DNA from: Streptomyces violaceusniger
GTDB taxonomy: Bacteria > Actinomycetota > Actinomycetes > Streptomycetales > Streptomycetaceae
Assembly: GCA_005405945.1 (NCBI GenBank)
Contig: BJHW01000001.1
Span: 7,936,001-8,000,000 of the forward strand
DNA: 64,000 nt
Direction: 5' to 3'
This document shows, in pieces, positions 56,092 to 64,000 of the stretch (the stretch's first letter is position 1; the number at the start of each line of letters is the position of its first letter). The translations under genes were made by a program, and so were the position numbers. The notes beneath the pieces were generated by a model. The model did not search any database. It was not told the DNA's origin and worked only from the letters and a program-made list of their open reading frames with translations.

Positions 56092-59000
56092 GTGGCTAAG
56101 GTCCGGGTATACGAACTCGCCAAGGAGTTCGGAGTTGAGAGCAAGGTCGTCATGGCCAAGCTCCAGGAACTCGGTGAATTTGTACGTTCGGCGTCCTCGA
56201 CGATCGAGGCGCCGGTTGTGCGCAAGTTGACTGACGCTTTCCAGGGTGGCAACGGCTCAGGCCGCGCCGCCGGTAAGCCCTCGGCGCCGCGCAAGGCGGC
56301 GCCCAAGCCGCCGACCCCGGGTCCGGCGGCGGCGGCCCGTCCGGCCGCCCCCAAGCCCCCGGCGCCCGGCCCCAAGCCGGGTGGTGCCCCGAGGGCCAGC
56401 GCGGCACCCCCTCCGCGGCGCCCACTCCGGGCCCGCGTCCCACGCCGGGTGCCCGTCCGACCCCCGGCCCCAAGCCGGGTCCCGCGCCGGCGGCTCCGGC
56501 GCAGCCCGAGTTCACCGCGCCGCCGACCCCCGCGCCCAAGCCCGCGGCGGCCAAGCCGGGCGCGCCCGCCAAGCCGGGTGCCACTCCCGGTCCGCGCCCC
56601 GGCGGCCGTCCGGGCGGCCAGGGCCAGGGCCAGGGCGGCCAGGGTCAGGGCGGCCAGGGTGGTCAGGGCCAGGGTGGCCGTGGCGCCCCGCGTCCGGGTC
56701 AGGAGCGTCCGCGTCCGGGCGGTCCCCGTCCGGCCGGTCCCCGTCCCGGTAACAACCCCTTCACCTCCGGTGGTTCCACCGGTATGGCGCGTCCGCAGGC
56801 GCCCCGTCCCGGCGGCGCTCCGCGTCCCGGCGGCCAGCCCGGCGGCGGTCCGCGTCCGCAGGGTGGCGGCCAGGGCGGTCCGGGCCGTGGCCAGGGCGGT
56901 CCCGGCGGTCCCCGTCCCACTCCGGGCCAGATGCCCCGTCCGCAGGGCGCCCAGGGTGGCGGCGCGCGTCCGGGTCCCGGCGGCCCGCGCCCGAACCCGG
57001 GCATGATGCCGCAGCGTCCGGCCGCGGGCCCGCGGCCGGGCCCCGGCGGCGGTGGCGGTCGCGGTCCCGGCGGCGGCGGTCGTCCCGGCGGCGGCGGTCG
57101 TCCCGGTGGCGGTGGCGGCTTCGCCGGCCGTCCCGGCGGTGGCGGCGGCGGTCGTCCCGGTGGTGGCGGCGGTTTCGCCGGTCGTCCGGGCGGTCCCGGC
57201 GGCGGTGGCGGCTTCGGCGGCGGCGGTGGCCGTCCCGGCTTCGGCGGCCGTCCCGGCGGTCCCGGTGGCCGCGGTGGCACCCAGGGCGCCTTCGGCCGTC
57301 CCGGCGGTCCGGCGCGTCGTGGCCGTAAGTCGAAGCGGCAGAGGCGCCAGGAGTACGAGGCCATGCAGGCCCCGTCCATCGGCGGTGTGATGCTGCCGCG
57401 AGGCAACGGCCAGACGGTCCGGCTGTCGCGTGGTGCCTCGCTGACCGACTTCGCGGAGAAGATCAACGCCAACCCGGCGTCCCTGGTCCAGGTGATGTTC
57501 AACCTGGGCGAGATGGTCACCGCGACGCAGTCCGTCTCCGACGAGACGCTTCAGCTTCTCGCCGACGAGATGAACTACAACGTCGAGATCGTCAGCCCGG
57601 AGGAGGAGGACCGCGAGCTTCTCGAGTCCTTCGACATCGAGTTCGGCGAGGACGAGGGCGGCGAGGAGATGCTCTCCGCGCGTCCGCCGGTGGTGACCGT
57701 CATGGGTCACGTCGACCACGGTAAGACCCGACTGCTGGACGCGATCCGCAAGACCAACGTGGTCGCGGGCGAGGCCGGCGGCATCACCCAGCACATCGGT
57801 GCCTACCAGGTTTCGACCGAGGTCAACGACGAAGAGCGCAGGATCACCTTCATCGACACCCCGGGTCACGAGGCGTTCACCGCCATGCGTGCCCGTGGTG
57901 CCAAGTCGACCGACATCGCGATCCTCGTGGTGGCGGCCAACGACGGTGTGATGCCCCAGACGATCGAGGCGCTGAACCACGCCAAGGCGGCCGATGTGCC
58001 GATCGTGGTCGCGGTCAACAAGATCGACGTCGAGGGCGCGGACCCGACCAAGGTGCGCGGTCAGCTGACCGAGTACGGCCTGGTGGCCGAGGAGTACGGC
58101 GGCGACACCATGTTCGTCGACATCTCCGCCAAGCAGGGTCTGCACATCGACAGCCTGCTGGAGGCCGTCGTCCTCACCGCCGACGCCTCGCTCGACCTGC
58201 GGGCCAACTCGGAGCAGGACGCACAGGGCATCGCGATCGAGGCCCACCTCGACCGCGGCCGCGGCGCCGTGGCCACCGTGCTGGTCCAGCGCGGCACCCT
58301 GCGGGTCGGCGACACGATGGTGGTCGGCGACGCGTACGGCCGCGTCCGGGCGATGCTCGACGACAACGGGAACAACGTGGCGGAGGCCGGCCCGGCGACC
58401 CCGGTCCTGGTGCTCGGTCTGACCAACGTGCCCGGTGCGGGTGACAACTTCCTCGTCGTGGACGAGGACCGCACCGCCCGCCAGATCGCCGAGAAGCGCG
58501 CCGCCCGCGAGCGGAACGCCGCCTTCGCCAAGCGCACCCGCCGGGTCTCCCTGGAGGACCTGGACAAGGTGCTCAAGGCCGGTCAGGTCCAGCAGCTCAA
58601 CCTCATCATCAAGGGCGACGCGTCCGGTTCGGTGGAGGCCCTCGAGTCCTCGCTGCTCCAGCTCGACGTCGGCGAAGAGGTGGACCTGCGGGTGCTGCAC
58701 CGCGGTGTGGGTGCGGTCACCGAGACCGACATCGACCTGGCGACGGGCTCGGACGCCATCGTCATCGGCTTCAACGTGCGCGCCGACGGGCGTGCCACGC
58801 AGATGGCCGAGCGCGAGGGCGTGGACGTCCGCTACTACTCGGTCATCTACCAGGTGATCGAGGAGATCGAGGCGGCCCTGAAGGGCATGCTCAAGCCGGA
58901 GTACGAAGAGGTCGAGCTCGGTACGGCGGAGATCCGCGAGATCTTCCGCTCGTCCAAGCTGGGCAACATCGCGGGTGTGCTCATCCGCTCCGGCGAGGTC

Positions 59001-59204
59001 CGGCGGAACACCAAGGCCCGCCTCATCCGCGACGGCAAGGTCGTCGCGGAGAACCTCAACATCGAGGGTCTGCGTCGCTTCAAGGACGACGTCACCGAGA
59101 TTCGCGAGGGCTTCGAGGGCGGTATCAACCTCGGCAGCTACAACGACATCAAGGTCGACGACGTCATCGCGACGTACGAGATGCGCGAGAAGCCGCGCGG
59201 CTGA
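56092..59204 (+). CDS. infB: Translation initiation factor IF-2 (one frameshift)
   Basis: The restored length is about 1037 residues. The N-terminal IF2N motif VRVYELAKEFGVESKVVMAKL is followed by a 330-residue Pro/Ala then Gly/Arg/Pro-rich low-complexity region. A second IF2N (about 445-500) precedes the G domain with G1 GHVDHGKT near 537, G3 DTPGHE and G4 NKID, and domains II-IV follow. It delivers initiator tRNA to the 30S subunit. GTG 56092 has AAAAGGAG upstream. The frame breaks at 56407-56411 (CCCCC for CCCCCC) in the low-complexity part; as an essential gene it must be intact in the cell. Confidence 0.95.
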
Positions 59205-59326
59205 CGAGCGGCGGCGGCCGGGGCCGGTCGGCGGAGGAATTTCCGTCGATCGGCCCCGGCCCTTGCGTGTACGGTGCGAGAAGCCCGCAATCACAAAGGC
59301 CCCACGGGTGGCTTGACCCGGACCGC

Positions 59327-59623
59327 ATGTATGTAGGGACGTTGTCCTTTGACCTGCTTCTCGGCGACGTACGGTCGCTGAAGGAGAAGCGCTCCGTCGT
59401 CCGCCCGATCGTCGCCGAGCTGCACCGCAAATACGCGGTGAGCGTGGCGGAGGTCGGCGACCAGGACCTCTACCGCAGGGCCCAGATCGCCCTGGCGATG
59501 GTCTCCGGGGACGCGGGCCACCTCACGGAGGTGCTCGACCGCTGCGAGCGGCTGGTGGCGGCGCGGCCGGAGGTGGAGCTGCTGTCGGTGCGACGGCGGT
59601 TCCACGGTGGCGAAGATGAATGA
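59327..59623 (+). CDS. DUF503 family protein (YlxP-like)
   Basis: 98 residues with the compact DUF503 fold: MYVGTLSFDLLLGDVRSLKEKRSVVRPI at the start (seen as short blocks) and VAEVGDQDLYRRAQIALAMVS. YlxP-like proteins are thought to help ribosome assembly with RbfA. The ATG at 59327 fits the family N-terminus, though the ribosome site is weak. It lies between infB and rbfA. Confidence 0.88.
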   Translation: MYVGTLSFDLLLGDVRSLKEKRSVVRPIVAELHRKYAVSVAEVGDQDLYRRAQIALAMVSGDAGHLTEVLDRCERLVAARPEVELLSVRRRFHGGEDE

Positions 59624-59720
59624 GGGGCCGGACCGGCGATCGCAAGCCGCCGGTGGCCATCGATGACCGACGCGAAGAACTGACGCGAAGAACGTACGCG
59701 GAGAAGAGAGAAGAAGACGC

Positions 59721-60191
59721 ATGAGCGACACCGCGCGGGCACGCAAGCTGGCGGACCGCATCCGGGTCGTGGTCGCGGAGACCCTGCAGCGGCGGATCAA
59801 GGACCCGCGGCTGGGCTATGTGACCATCACCGACACCCGGATCACCGGTGATCTGCGGGAGGCGACCGTCTTCTACACGGTCTTCGGCGACGACGAGGAG
59901 CGGGCGGCCTCCGCCGCGGCCCTGGAGAGCGCCAAGGGCGTGCTGCGGTCGGAGGTCGGGCGCCAGACGGGGGTGCGCTTCACCCCGACGCTGACGTTCG
60001 TCCCGGACGCGCTGCCGGAGAACGCCCGCACCATCGACGATCTGCTCGCCAAGGCCAGGGAGGCGGACGCGCAGGTGCGCGAGGCGTCGTCGGGCGCCGC
60101 TTACGCGGGCGACGCCGACCCGTACCGCAAGCCCGGCCAGGAGGACGACGAGGAGCCCGGTACGGACGGCAAGGGTTCAGCGGACGCATGA
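59721..60191 (+). CDS. rbfA: Ribosome-binding factor A
   Basis: 156 residues. Family blocks are RIRVVVAETLQRRIKDPRLGY and TITDTRITGDLREATVFYTVFG, then FTPTLTFVPDALPENARTIDDLL. A 35-residue acidic tail is normal for actinobacteria. It binds the 30S subunit at a late maturation step. Its stop overlaps the truB start by 4 nt. Confidence 0.94.
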   Translation: MSDTARARKLADRIRVVVAETLQRRIKDPRLGYVTITDTRITGDLREATVFYTVFGDDEERAASAAALESAKGVLRSEVGRQTGVRFTPTLTFVPDALPENARTIDDLLAKAREADAQVREASSGAAYAGDADPYRKPGQEDDEEPGTDGKGSADA

Positions 60192-61105
60192 CGCGCAAGG
60201 GCAGGGCCGGTTCCGGGGCACCGGACGGCCTGGTGATCGTCGACAAACCGGCCGGTTTCACCTCGCACGACGTCGTCGCCAAGATGCGCCGCTTCGCCGG
60301 TACCCGGCGGGTCGGCCACGCGGGGACGCTGGACCCGATGGCCACGGGCGTGCTCGTGGTCGGCGTGGAGAAGGCCACCCGGCTGCTGGGCCATCTGGCG
60401 CTGACCGAGAAGGAGTACCGGGCCACCATCCGGCTCGGGCAGACCACGGTCACCGATGACGCGGAGGGCGAGATCACCGCCTCCGACGGCGCCGCAGGGA
60501 TCGACCCGGGCGCCGTCCAGGCCGGGATCGAGGAGCTGACCGGGGACATCCAGCAGGTCCCCTCCAAGGTCAGCGCCATCAAGATCGACGGCAAGCGCTC
60601 CTACGCCCGGGCGCGGGAGGGCGAGGAGTTCGCGATTCCGGCACGGCCGGTGACCGTCTCCTCCTTCGTCCTCCACGACCGCCGCGAGGCCAAGGCGGAG
60701 GACGGCACCACCGTCCTCGACCTGGACGTCACGGTGGTGTGCTCCTCCGGCACCTACATCCGTGCCCTGGCGCGCGACCTGGGCGCCGGACTCGGCGTGG
60801 GCGGCCATCTCACGGCCCTGCGCCGGACCCGGGTCGGCCCGTACGGGCTGGAGGCGGCCAGGACGCTGGAGAGGCTGGAGGAGTCGCTGGAGATCCTGCC
60901 CATCGCGGAGGCGGCGGCCGCCGCGTTCCCGCGCTGGGACGTGGACGAGCGCCAGGCCCGGCTGCTGGGCAATGGGGTGCGGATCGACATGCCGTCGGGG
61001 GAGAAGGGACCGGGGCCGGTCGCGGTCTTCGGGCCGGAGGGGCGCTTTCTGGCCCTGGTGGAGGAGTCGAAGGGCAAGGCGAAGAGCCTGGCCGTCTTCG
61101 TATGA
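60188..61105 (+). CDS. truB: tRNA pseudouridine-55 synthase
   Basis: 305 residues. The catalytic D49 is in HAGTLDPMATGVL; IVDKPAGFTSHDVV and VSAIKIDGKRSYARAREGE are also typical. A C-terminal PUA-like domain follows. ATG 60188 overlaps the rbfA stop (ATGA). Confidence 0.95.
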   Translation: MTRKGRAGSGAPDGLVIVDKPAGFTSHDVVAKMRRFAGTRRVGHAGTLDPMATGVLVVGVEKATRLLGHLALTEKEYRATIRLGQTTVTDDAEGEITASDGAAGIDPGAVQAGIEELTGDIQQVPSKVSAIKIDGKRSYARAREGEEFAIPARPVTVSSFVLHDRREAKAEDGTTVLDLDVTVVCSSGTYIRALARDLGAGLGVGGHLTALRRTRVGPYGLEAARTLERLEESLEILPIAEAAAAAFPRWDVDERQARLLGNGVRIDMPSGEKGPGPVAVFGPEGRFLALVEESKGKAKSLAVFV

Positions 61106-61125
61106 CGCCGTTGACACCGTCGGGG

Positions 61126-61162
61126 CCCGGCGGGGTCAAGGGGCGGAGCCCCTTGTGCCGGG
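61126..61162 (+). terminator. Two-tier palindrome after truB
   Basis: Inner stem CAAGGGGC-gga-GCCCCTTG (61137-61155) inside CCCGGC/GCCGGG. The same AAGGGGCGGAGCCCCTT core is, to my knowledge, a frequent intergenic palindrome in Streptomyces. It should terminate the nusA-truB operon. The rest of the 299-nt gap to ribF shows no gene. Confidence 0.7.
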
Positions 61163-61404
61163 AAGGGGCGAGGTGGGGGACTTCGCCCGCCGCGGGCGTA
61201 CCCCCGCTGGGTGGGGCGACGCGGCGCCGGTGTGCCGTGGCCGACTCCGGGCCGCGTTGCACGCGCCGGGACCGGCCGCCTACGGTGGCTTTCCGGCCGG
61301 TCCGGGCGCTCGAGGCGGCCACCGATGCGAGGCGGGCGCCCGGAGCATGGCAGTCTTAGACCTGCGAAGTCGACAGACAAAGGTTCGGGCGAGGAGCGGG
61401 CAAA

Positions 61405-62358
61405 GTGCAGCGCTGGCGTGGCTTGGAGGACATCCCCGAGGACTGGGGGCGCAGCGTCGTCACCATCGGTTCCTACGACGGGGTGCACCGAGGACACCAG
61501 CTGATCATCGGCCGTGCCGTGGCACGGGCGCGTGAGCTGGGCGTACCGGCGGTCGTGGTCACCTTCGACCCGCATCCGAGCGAGGTCGTGCGGCCCGGCA
61601 GCCATCCACCGCTGCTCGCCACGCACCAGCGGCGCGCGGAGCTGATGGCCGGGCTGGGCGTGGACGCGGTGCTGATCCTGCCGTTCACGGCGGAGTTCTC
61701 GCGGCTCACCCCCGCCGACTTCGTGGTGAAGGTGCTGGTGGACAAGTTGCACGCCCGGGTCGTGGTGGAGGGCCCCAACTTCCGCTTCGGCCACAAGGCC
61801 GCGGGGAACGTGGCCTTCCTGCGCGAGCTCGGCACCACCTACGACTACGAGGTCGAGGTCATCGACCTGTACGAGCGCGGTGAGGCGGGCGGCGGCGAGC
61901 CGTTCTCCTCCACGCTGGTGCGCCGCCTGGTCGCGGAGGGCGATGTCACGGGCGCGATGGAGGTCCTGGGCCGGCCGCACCGGGTCGAGGGCGTGGTGGT
62001 GCGCGGTGCGCAGCGCGGCCGAGAGCTGGGCTTCCCGACGGCCAACCTGGAGACCCCGCCGCACACCGCGATCCCGGCCGACGGCGTCTACGCCGGCTGG
62101 CTGACGGCGCAGGGCGAGGCGATGCCCGCGGCGATCTCGGTCGGCACCAATCCGCAGTTCGACGGGACCGAGCGGACGGTCGAGGCGTACGCGATCGACC
62201 GGGTCGGACTGGATCTGTACGGACTCCATGTCGAGGTCGACTTCCTCGCCTATCTGCGGGGCCAGGAGAAGTTCGACTCGATCGAGGCCCTGTTGGAGCG
62301 CATGGCGGCCGATGTGAAGCGGGCGCGGGAGCTTGTGGAGGAGCACGGGAGCCGTTGA
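61405..62358 (+). CDS. ribF: Bifunctional riboflavin kinase / FAD synthetase
   Basis: 317 residues. The N-terminal FAD synthetase has TIGSYDGVHRGHQLIIGRAV and VTFDPHPSEV. The C-terminal riboflavin kinase has GRELGFPTANLETPP and VGTNPQFDGTERTVEAYAID. It turns riboflavin into FMN and FAD. The GTG at 61405 is preceded by GAGCGGG, a weak site, but starts the conserved domain. Confidence 0.94.
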   Translation: MQRWRGLEDIPEDWGRSVVTIGSYDGVHRGHQLIIGRAVARARELGVPAVVVTFDPHPSEVVRPGSHPPLLATHQRRAELMAGLGVDAVLILPFTAEFSRLTPADFVVKVLVDKLHARVVVEGPNFRFGHKAAGNVAFLRELGTTYDYEVEVIDLYERGEAGGGEPFSSTLVRRLVAEGDVTGAMEVLGRPHRVEGVVVRGAQRGRELGFPTANLETPPHTAIPADGVYAGWLTAQGEAMPAAISVGTNPQFDGTERTVEAYAIDRVGLDLYGLHVEVDFLAYLRGQEKFDSIEALLERMAADVKRARELVEEHGSR

Positions 62359-62470
62359 CGCGCACGGCGGCTGATGACGCGTACGGGAGCCGCTGAGGGC
62401 GTACGGCGGCGACTGCTGACCCGTACGGGAGCCGCCGAGGGCGCATGGCGGACGCCACGCGCCGTGCCGT
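62359..62470. repeat. CGTACGGGAGCCGC repeats after ribF
   Basis: Three near copies (including the end of ribF, CACGGGAGCCG) are separated by GCTGA-like spacers. They look like local duplications of the gene end, without a coding role. Confidence 0.55.
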
Positions 62471-62521
62471 GCGGCTGCGCGCCACGCGCCCCGCGCCACG
62501 TGGTGAACGGGTAACGCGCAT

Positions 62522-62557
62522 GCGCCCCGTGGACCGGATCACCGGCCCACGGGGCGC
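62522..62557. terminator. Strong hairpin between ribF and the MinD-like gene
   Basis: GCGCCCCGTGG pairs fully with CCACGGGGCGC, and CCGG/CCGG extend it after one mismatch, loop ATCA. It lies 19 nt past the MinD-like stop and should terminate both convergent genes. Confidence 0.8.
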
Positions 62558-62575
62558 TTCGCGCTTCTTCGCTCG

Positions 62576-64000
62576 CTACTGCTGCGGGGGCTGCTGCTGC
62601 CAGGGCTGCCCCGGTTGCCCGGGCTGCCCGGGCTGACCCGGCTGGGCCTGCTGCCACGGCTGGCCGGGCTGCGGCTGCTGCCCCTGCCCCTGCTCGTAGG
62701 ACTGCTGCCAGCCCTGCTGGCCGCCTTGCTGCGGGTACCCGGGGTACTGCGGCTGCTGGCCCTGCTGAGGCGCGTAGGCGCCCGGGTAGGGCTGCTGCTG
62801 GGCCTGTCCGGGCATCGGCGGGGCCACCTGCGGCGGCTGGGCCCCTCCGTCGCCCGTCCACAGGCCCTGCTCCTGCTGGGCGCGGGTGAAGTCCTCCGCG
62901 ACCATGGCCGAGAGGTTGAAGTACGCCTCACGGGTCTTGGGCCGCAGCATGTCCAGGTCCACCTCGGCGCCCGCCGACAGATGTTCGTCGAACGGCACGA
63001 CGATCACCCCGCGGCAGCGGGTCTCGAAGTGGGACACGATGTCCTCGACCTTGATCATCTTGCCGGTCTCCCGGACCCCGGAGATCACCGTGATGCTCCG
63101 CGAGACCAGATCCGCGTAGCCGTGCGCGGACAGCCAGTCCAGGGTGGTGCTGGCGCTGCTCGCGCCGTCCACCGAGGGCGTGGAGATGATGATCAGCTGA
63201 TCGGCGAGGTCGAGGACGCCGCGCATGGCGCTGTAGAGCAGGCCCGTGCCCGAGTCGGTGAGGATGATCGGGTACTGCTTGCCCAGGACGTCGATGACGC
63301 GGCGGTAGTCGTCGTCGTTGAACGTCGTCGAGACCGCCGGGTCCACGTCGTTGGCCAGGATCTCCAGCCCCGACGGCGCCTGTGAGGTGAACCGCCGGAT
63401 GTCCATGTAGCTGTTGAGGTACGGGATCGCCGTGACCAGGTCGCGAATGGTCGCCCCGGTCTCCCGCCGGACCCGTCGGCCGAGGGTGCCCGCGTCCGGG
63501 TTGGCGTCGATCGCGATGACCTTGTCCTGGCGCTCGATGGCCAGGGTCGCGCCGAGGGCGGTGGTCGTCGTGGTCTTGCCGACACCGCCCTTGAGGCTGA
63601 TCACCGCGATGCGGTAGCAGGAGAGCACCGGCGTACGGATCAGCTCGAGCTTGCGCTGCCGCTCGGCCTCCTCCTTCTTGCCGCCGATCTTGAAGCGGGA
63701 GGGGCCGGGGGTGTTCTTCTTCGGCTTCTGCTTGCCCTTGATCAGCCGGTCCGAGGAGAGCTCGACCGCGGCGGTGTACCCGAGCGGCGCGCCCGCGCTT
63801 CCGGCCTGGCGCCGCTGGTCGGGCGTCACGGTCGGCCAGCCGCCGGTACGGGGGTCCGCCGGGGCCGCCGGGGCGGCGTGGGCGTCCGGGCGCGGATAGC
63901 CGTAGCCGTCATGCGGCTGTGGCTGCCCTTGCGCCTGCGGTCCGGGACCCGGCCCGGGAACGCCGTCGCCGGGCCGCGGGAAGCCGTAGCCACCCTGCGC
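62576..64000 (-). CDS. MinD/ParA-like ATPase with Q/P-rich ends, possibly ESX-associated (partial)
   Basis: At least 474 residues; the frame is still open at the right edge, so the N-terminus lies beyond it. Order: Gly/Pro/Gln/Tyr-rich region, then RFKIGGKKEEAERQRKLELIRTP as a linker, then a ParA/MinD domain with deviant Walker A SLKGGVGKTTTTT, AIDANPDAGTLG and ILTDSGTGL, then a C-terminal tail of repeated QGQQPQYPGYPQQ-like blocks (about the last 110 residues). The layout matches EspI-like proteins of ESX/type VII secretion loci, and in S. coelicolor the ESX locus follows ribF from memory, so the gene probably opens that locus. Function is inferred. Confidence 0.75.
   Translation of the reverse strand, partial: AQGGYGFPRPGDGVPGPGPGPQAQGQPQPHDGYGYPRPDAHAAPAAPADPRTGGWPTVTPDQRRQAGSAGAPLGYTAAVELSSDRLIKGKQKPKKNTPGPSRFKIGGKKEEAERQRKLELIRTPVLSCYRIAVISLKGGVGKTTTTTALGATLAIERQDKVIAIDANPDAGTLGRRVRRETGATIRDLVTAIPYLNSYMDIRRFTSQAPSGLEILANDVDPAVSTTFNDDDYRRVIDVLGKQYPIILTDSGTGLLYSAMRGVLDLADQLIIISTPSVDGASSASTTLDWLSAHGYADLVSRSITVISGVRETGKMIKVEDIVSHFETRCRGVIVVPFDEHLSAGAEVDLDMLRPKTREAYFNLSAMVAEDFTRAQQEQGLWTGDGGAQPPQVAPPMPGQAQQQPYPGAYAPQQGQQPQYPGYPQQGGQQGWQQSYEQGQGQQPQPGQPWQQAQPGQPGQPGQPGQPWQQQPPQQ

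Noticed and set aside
55368..59294. A 1308-codon open frame antisense to ylxR and infB
   Set aside because: It is the mirror of a high-GC coding strand; the product is low-complexity and infB is a certain gene.

Overview
The window is a single 64-kb piece of a high-GC actinobacterial chromosome, almost certainly Streptomyces or a close relative. The evidence is the strong G/C third-position bias, frequent GTG starts, twin-arginine lipoproteins, and the block dxr / site-2 protease / ispG / two GNATs / proS / rimP-nusA-ylxR-infB / DUF503-rbfA-truB / ribF, which is the order known from Streptomyces chromosomes. No tRNA, rRNA, CRISPR array, integrase or insertion sequence was seen, so this reads as chromosomal core plus catabolic islands.

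Layout. 1-1.2 kb: end of an ABC exporter operon. 1.3-6.6 kb: a TPP-dependent decarboxylase-like enzyme, a sodium:solute symporter and a divergent PucR regulator carrying a collagen-like insert. 6.7-10.2 kb: polyamine-type aminotransferase, Lrp regulator and a divergent aminobutyraldehyde-type dehydrogenase. 10.3-14.4 kb: GDPD, adenosine-deaminase-family enzyme, two DUF4190 membrane proteins and a NADAR protein. 14.6-21.9 kb: second aldehyde dehydrogenase, a complete spermidine/putrescine ABC importer and a glutamylputrescine-oxidase-like flavoenzyme. 22-30.7 kb: PAP2 phosphatase, gabT, a VirD4/TraG-like ATPase, a second PucR and a third aldehyde dehydrogenase. 30.7-41.6 kb: a LacI-controlled plant-polysaccharide locus (GH3, sugar ABC importer, GH42, GH12, LacI). 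41.9-51.3 kb: acyl-CoA dehydrogenase, dxr, S2P protease, ispG, two acetyltransferases, proS. 51.6-53.9 kb: an APH-like protein with a lost catalytic Asp, and two ferritin-like/lipoprotein genes. 54-62.4 kb: translation and ribosome maturation genes and ribF. 62.6-64 kb: a Q/P-rich MinD-like ATPase running off the edge.

How the genes fit together. The first 31 kb encode import and stepwise breakdown of putrescine-type amines: ABC uptake, amine oxidation or transamination, aldehyde dehydrogenation, then GABA transamination, with Lrp and PucR regulators. The two upstream aldehyde dehydrogenase promoters share a GATTCCGTYGTT motif. The GH3/ABC/GH42/GH12 cluster would cut a galactose-decorated beta-glucan such as xyloglucan outside the cell, import oligosaccharides and trim them inside. 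It carries four copies of a GAAGCGCTTC operator (two between the divergent GH3 and binding-protein genes, two in front of lacI), and the GH3 side has a 7 x 11-bp helically phased half-site array.

Caution on sequence quality. Thirteen genes, including the essential dxr and infB, are broken by a total of 16 frameshifts. Each one behaves as the loss of exactly one base, usually in a C or G run. I read these as sequencing or assembly errors, not pseudogenes, and give the restored gene spans.
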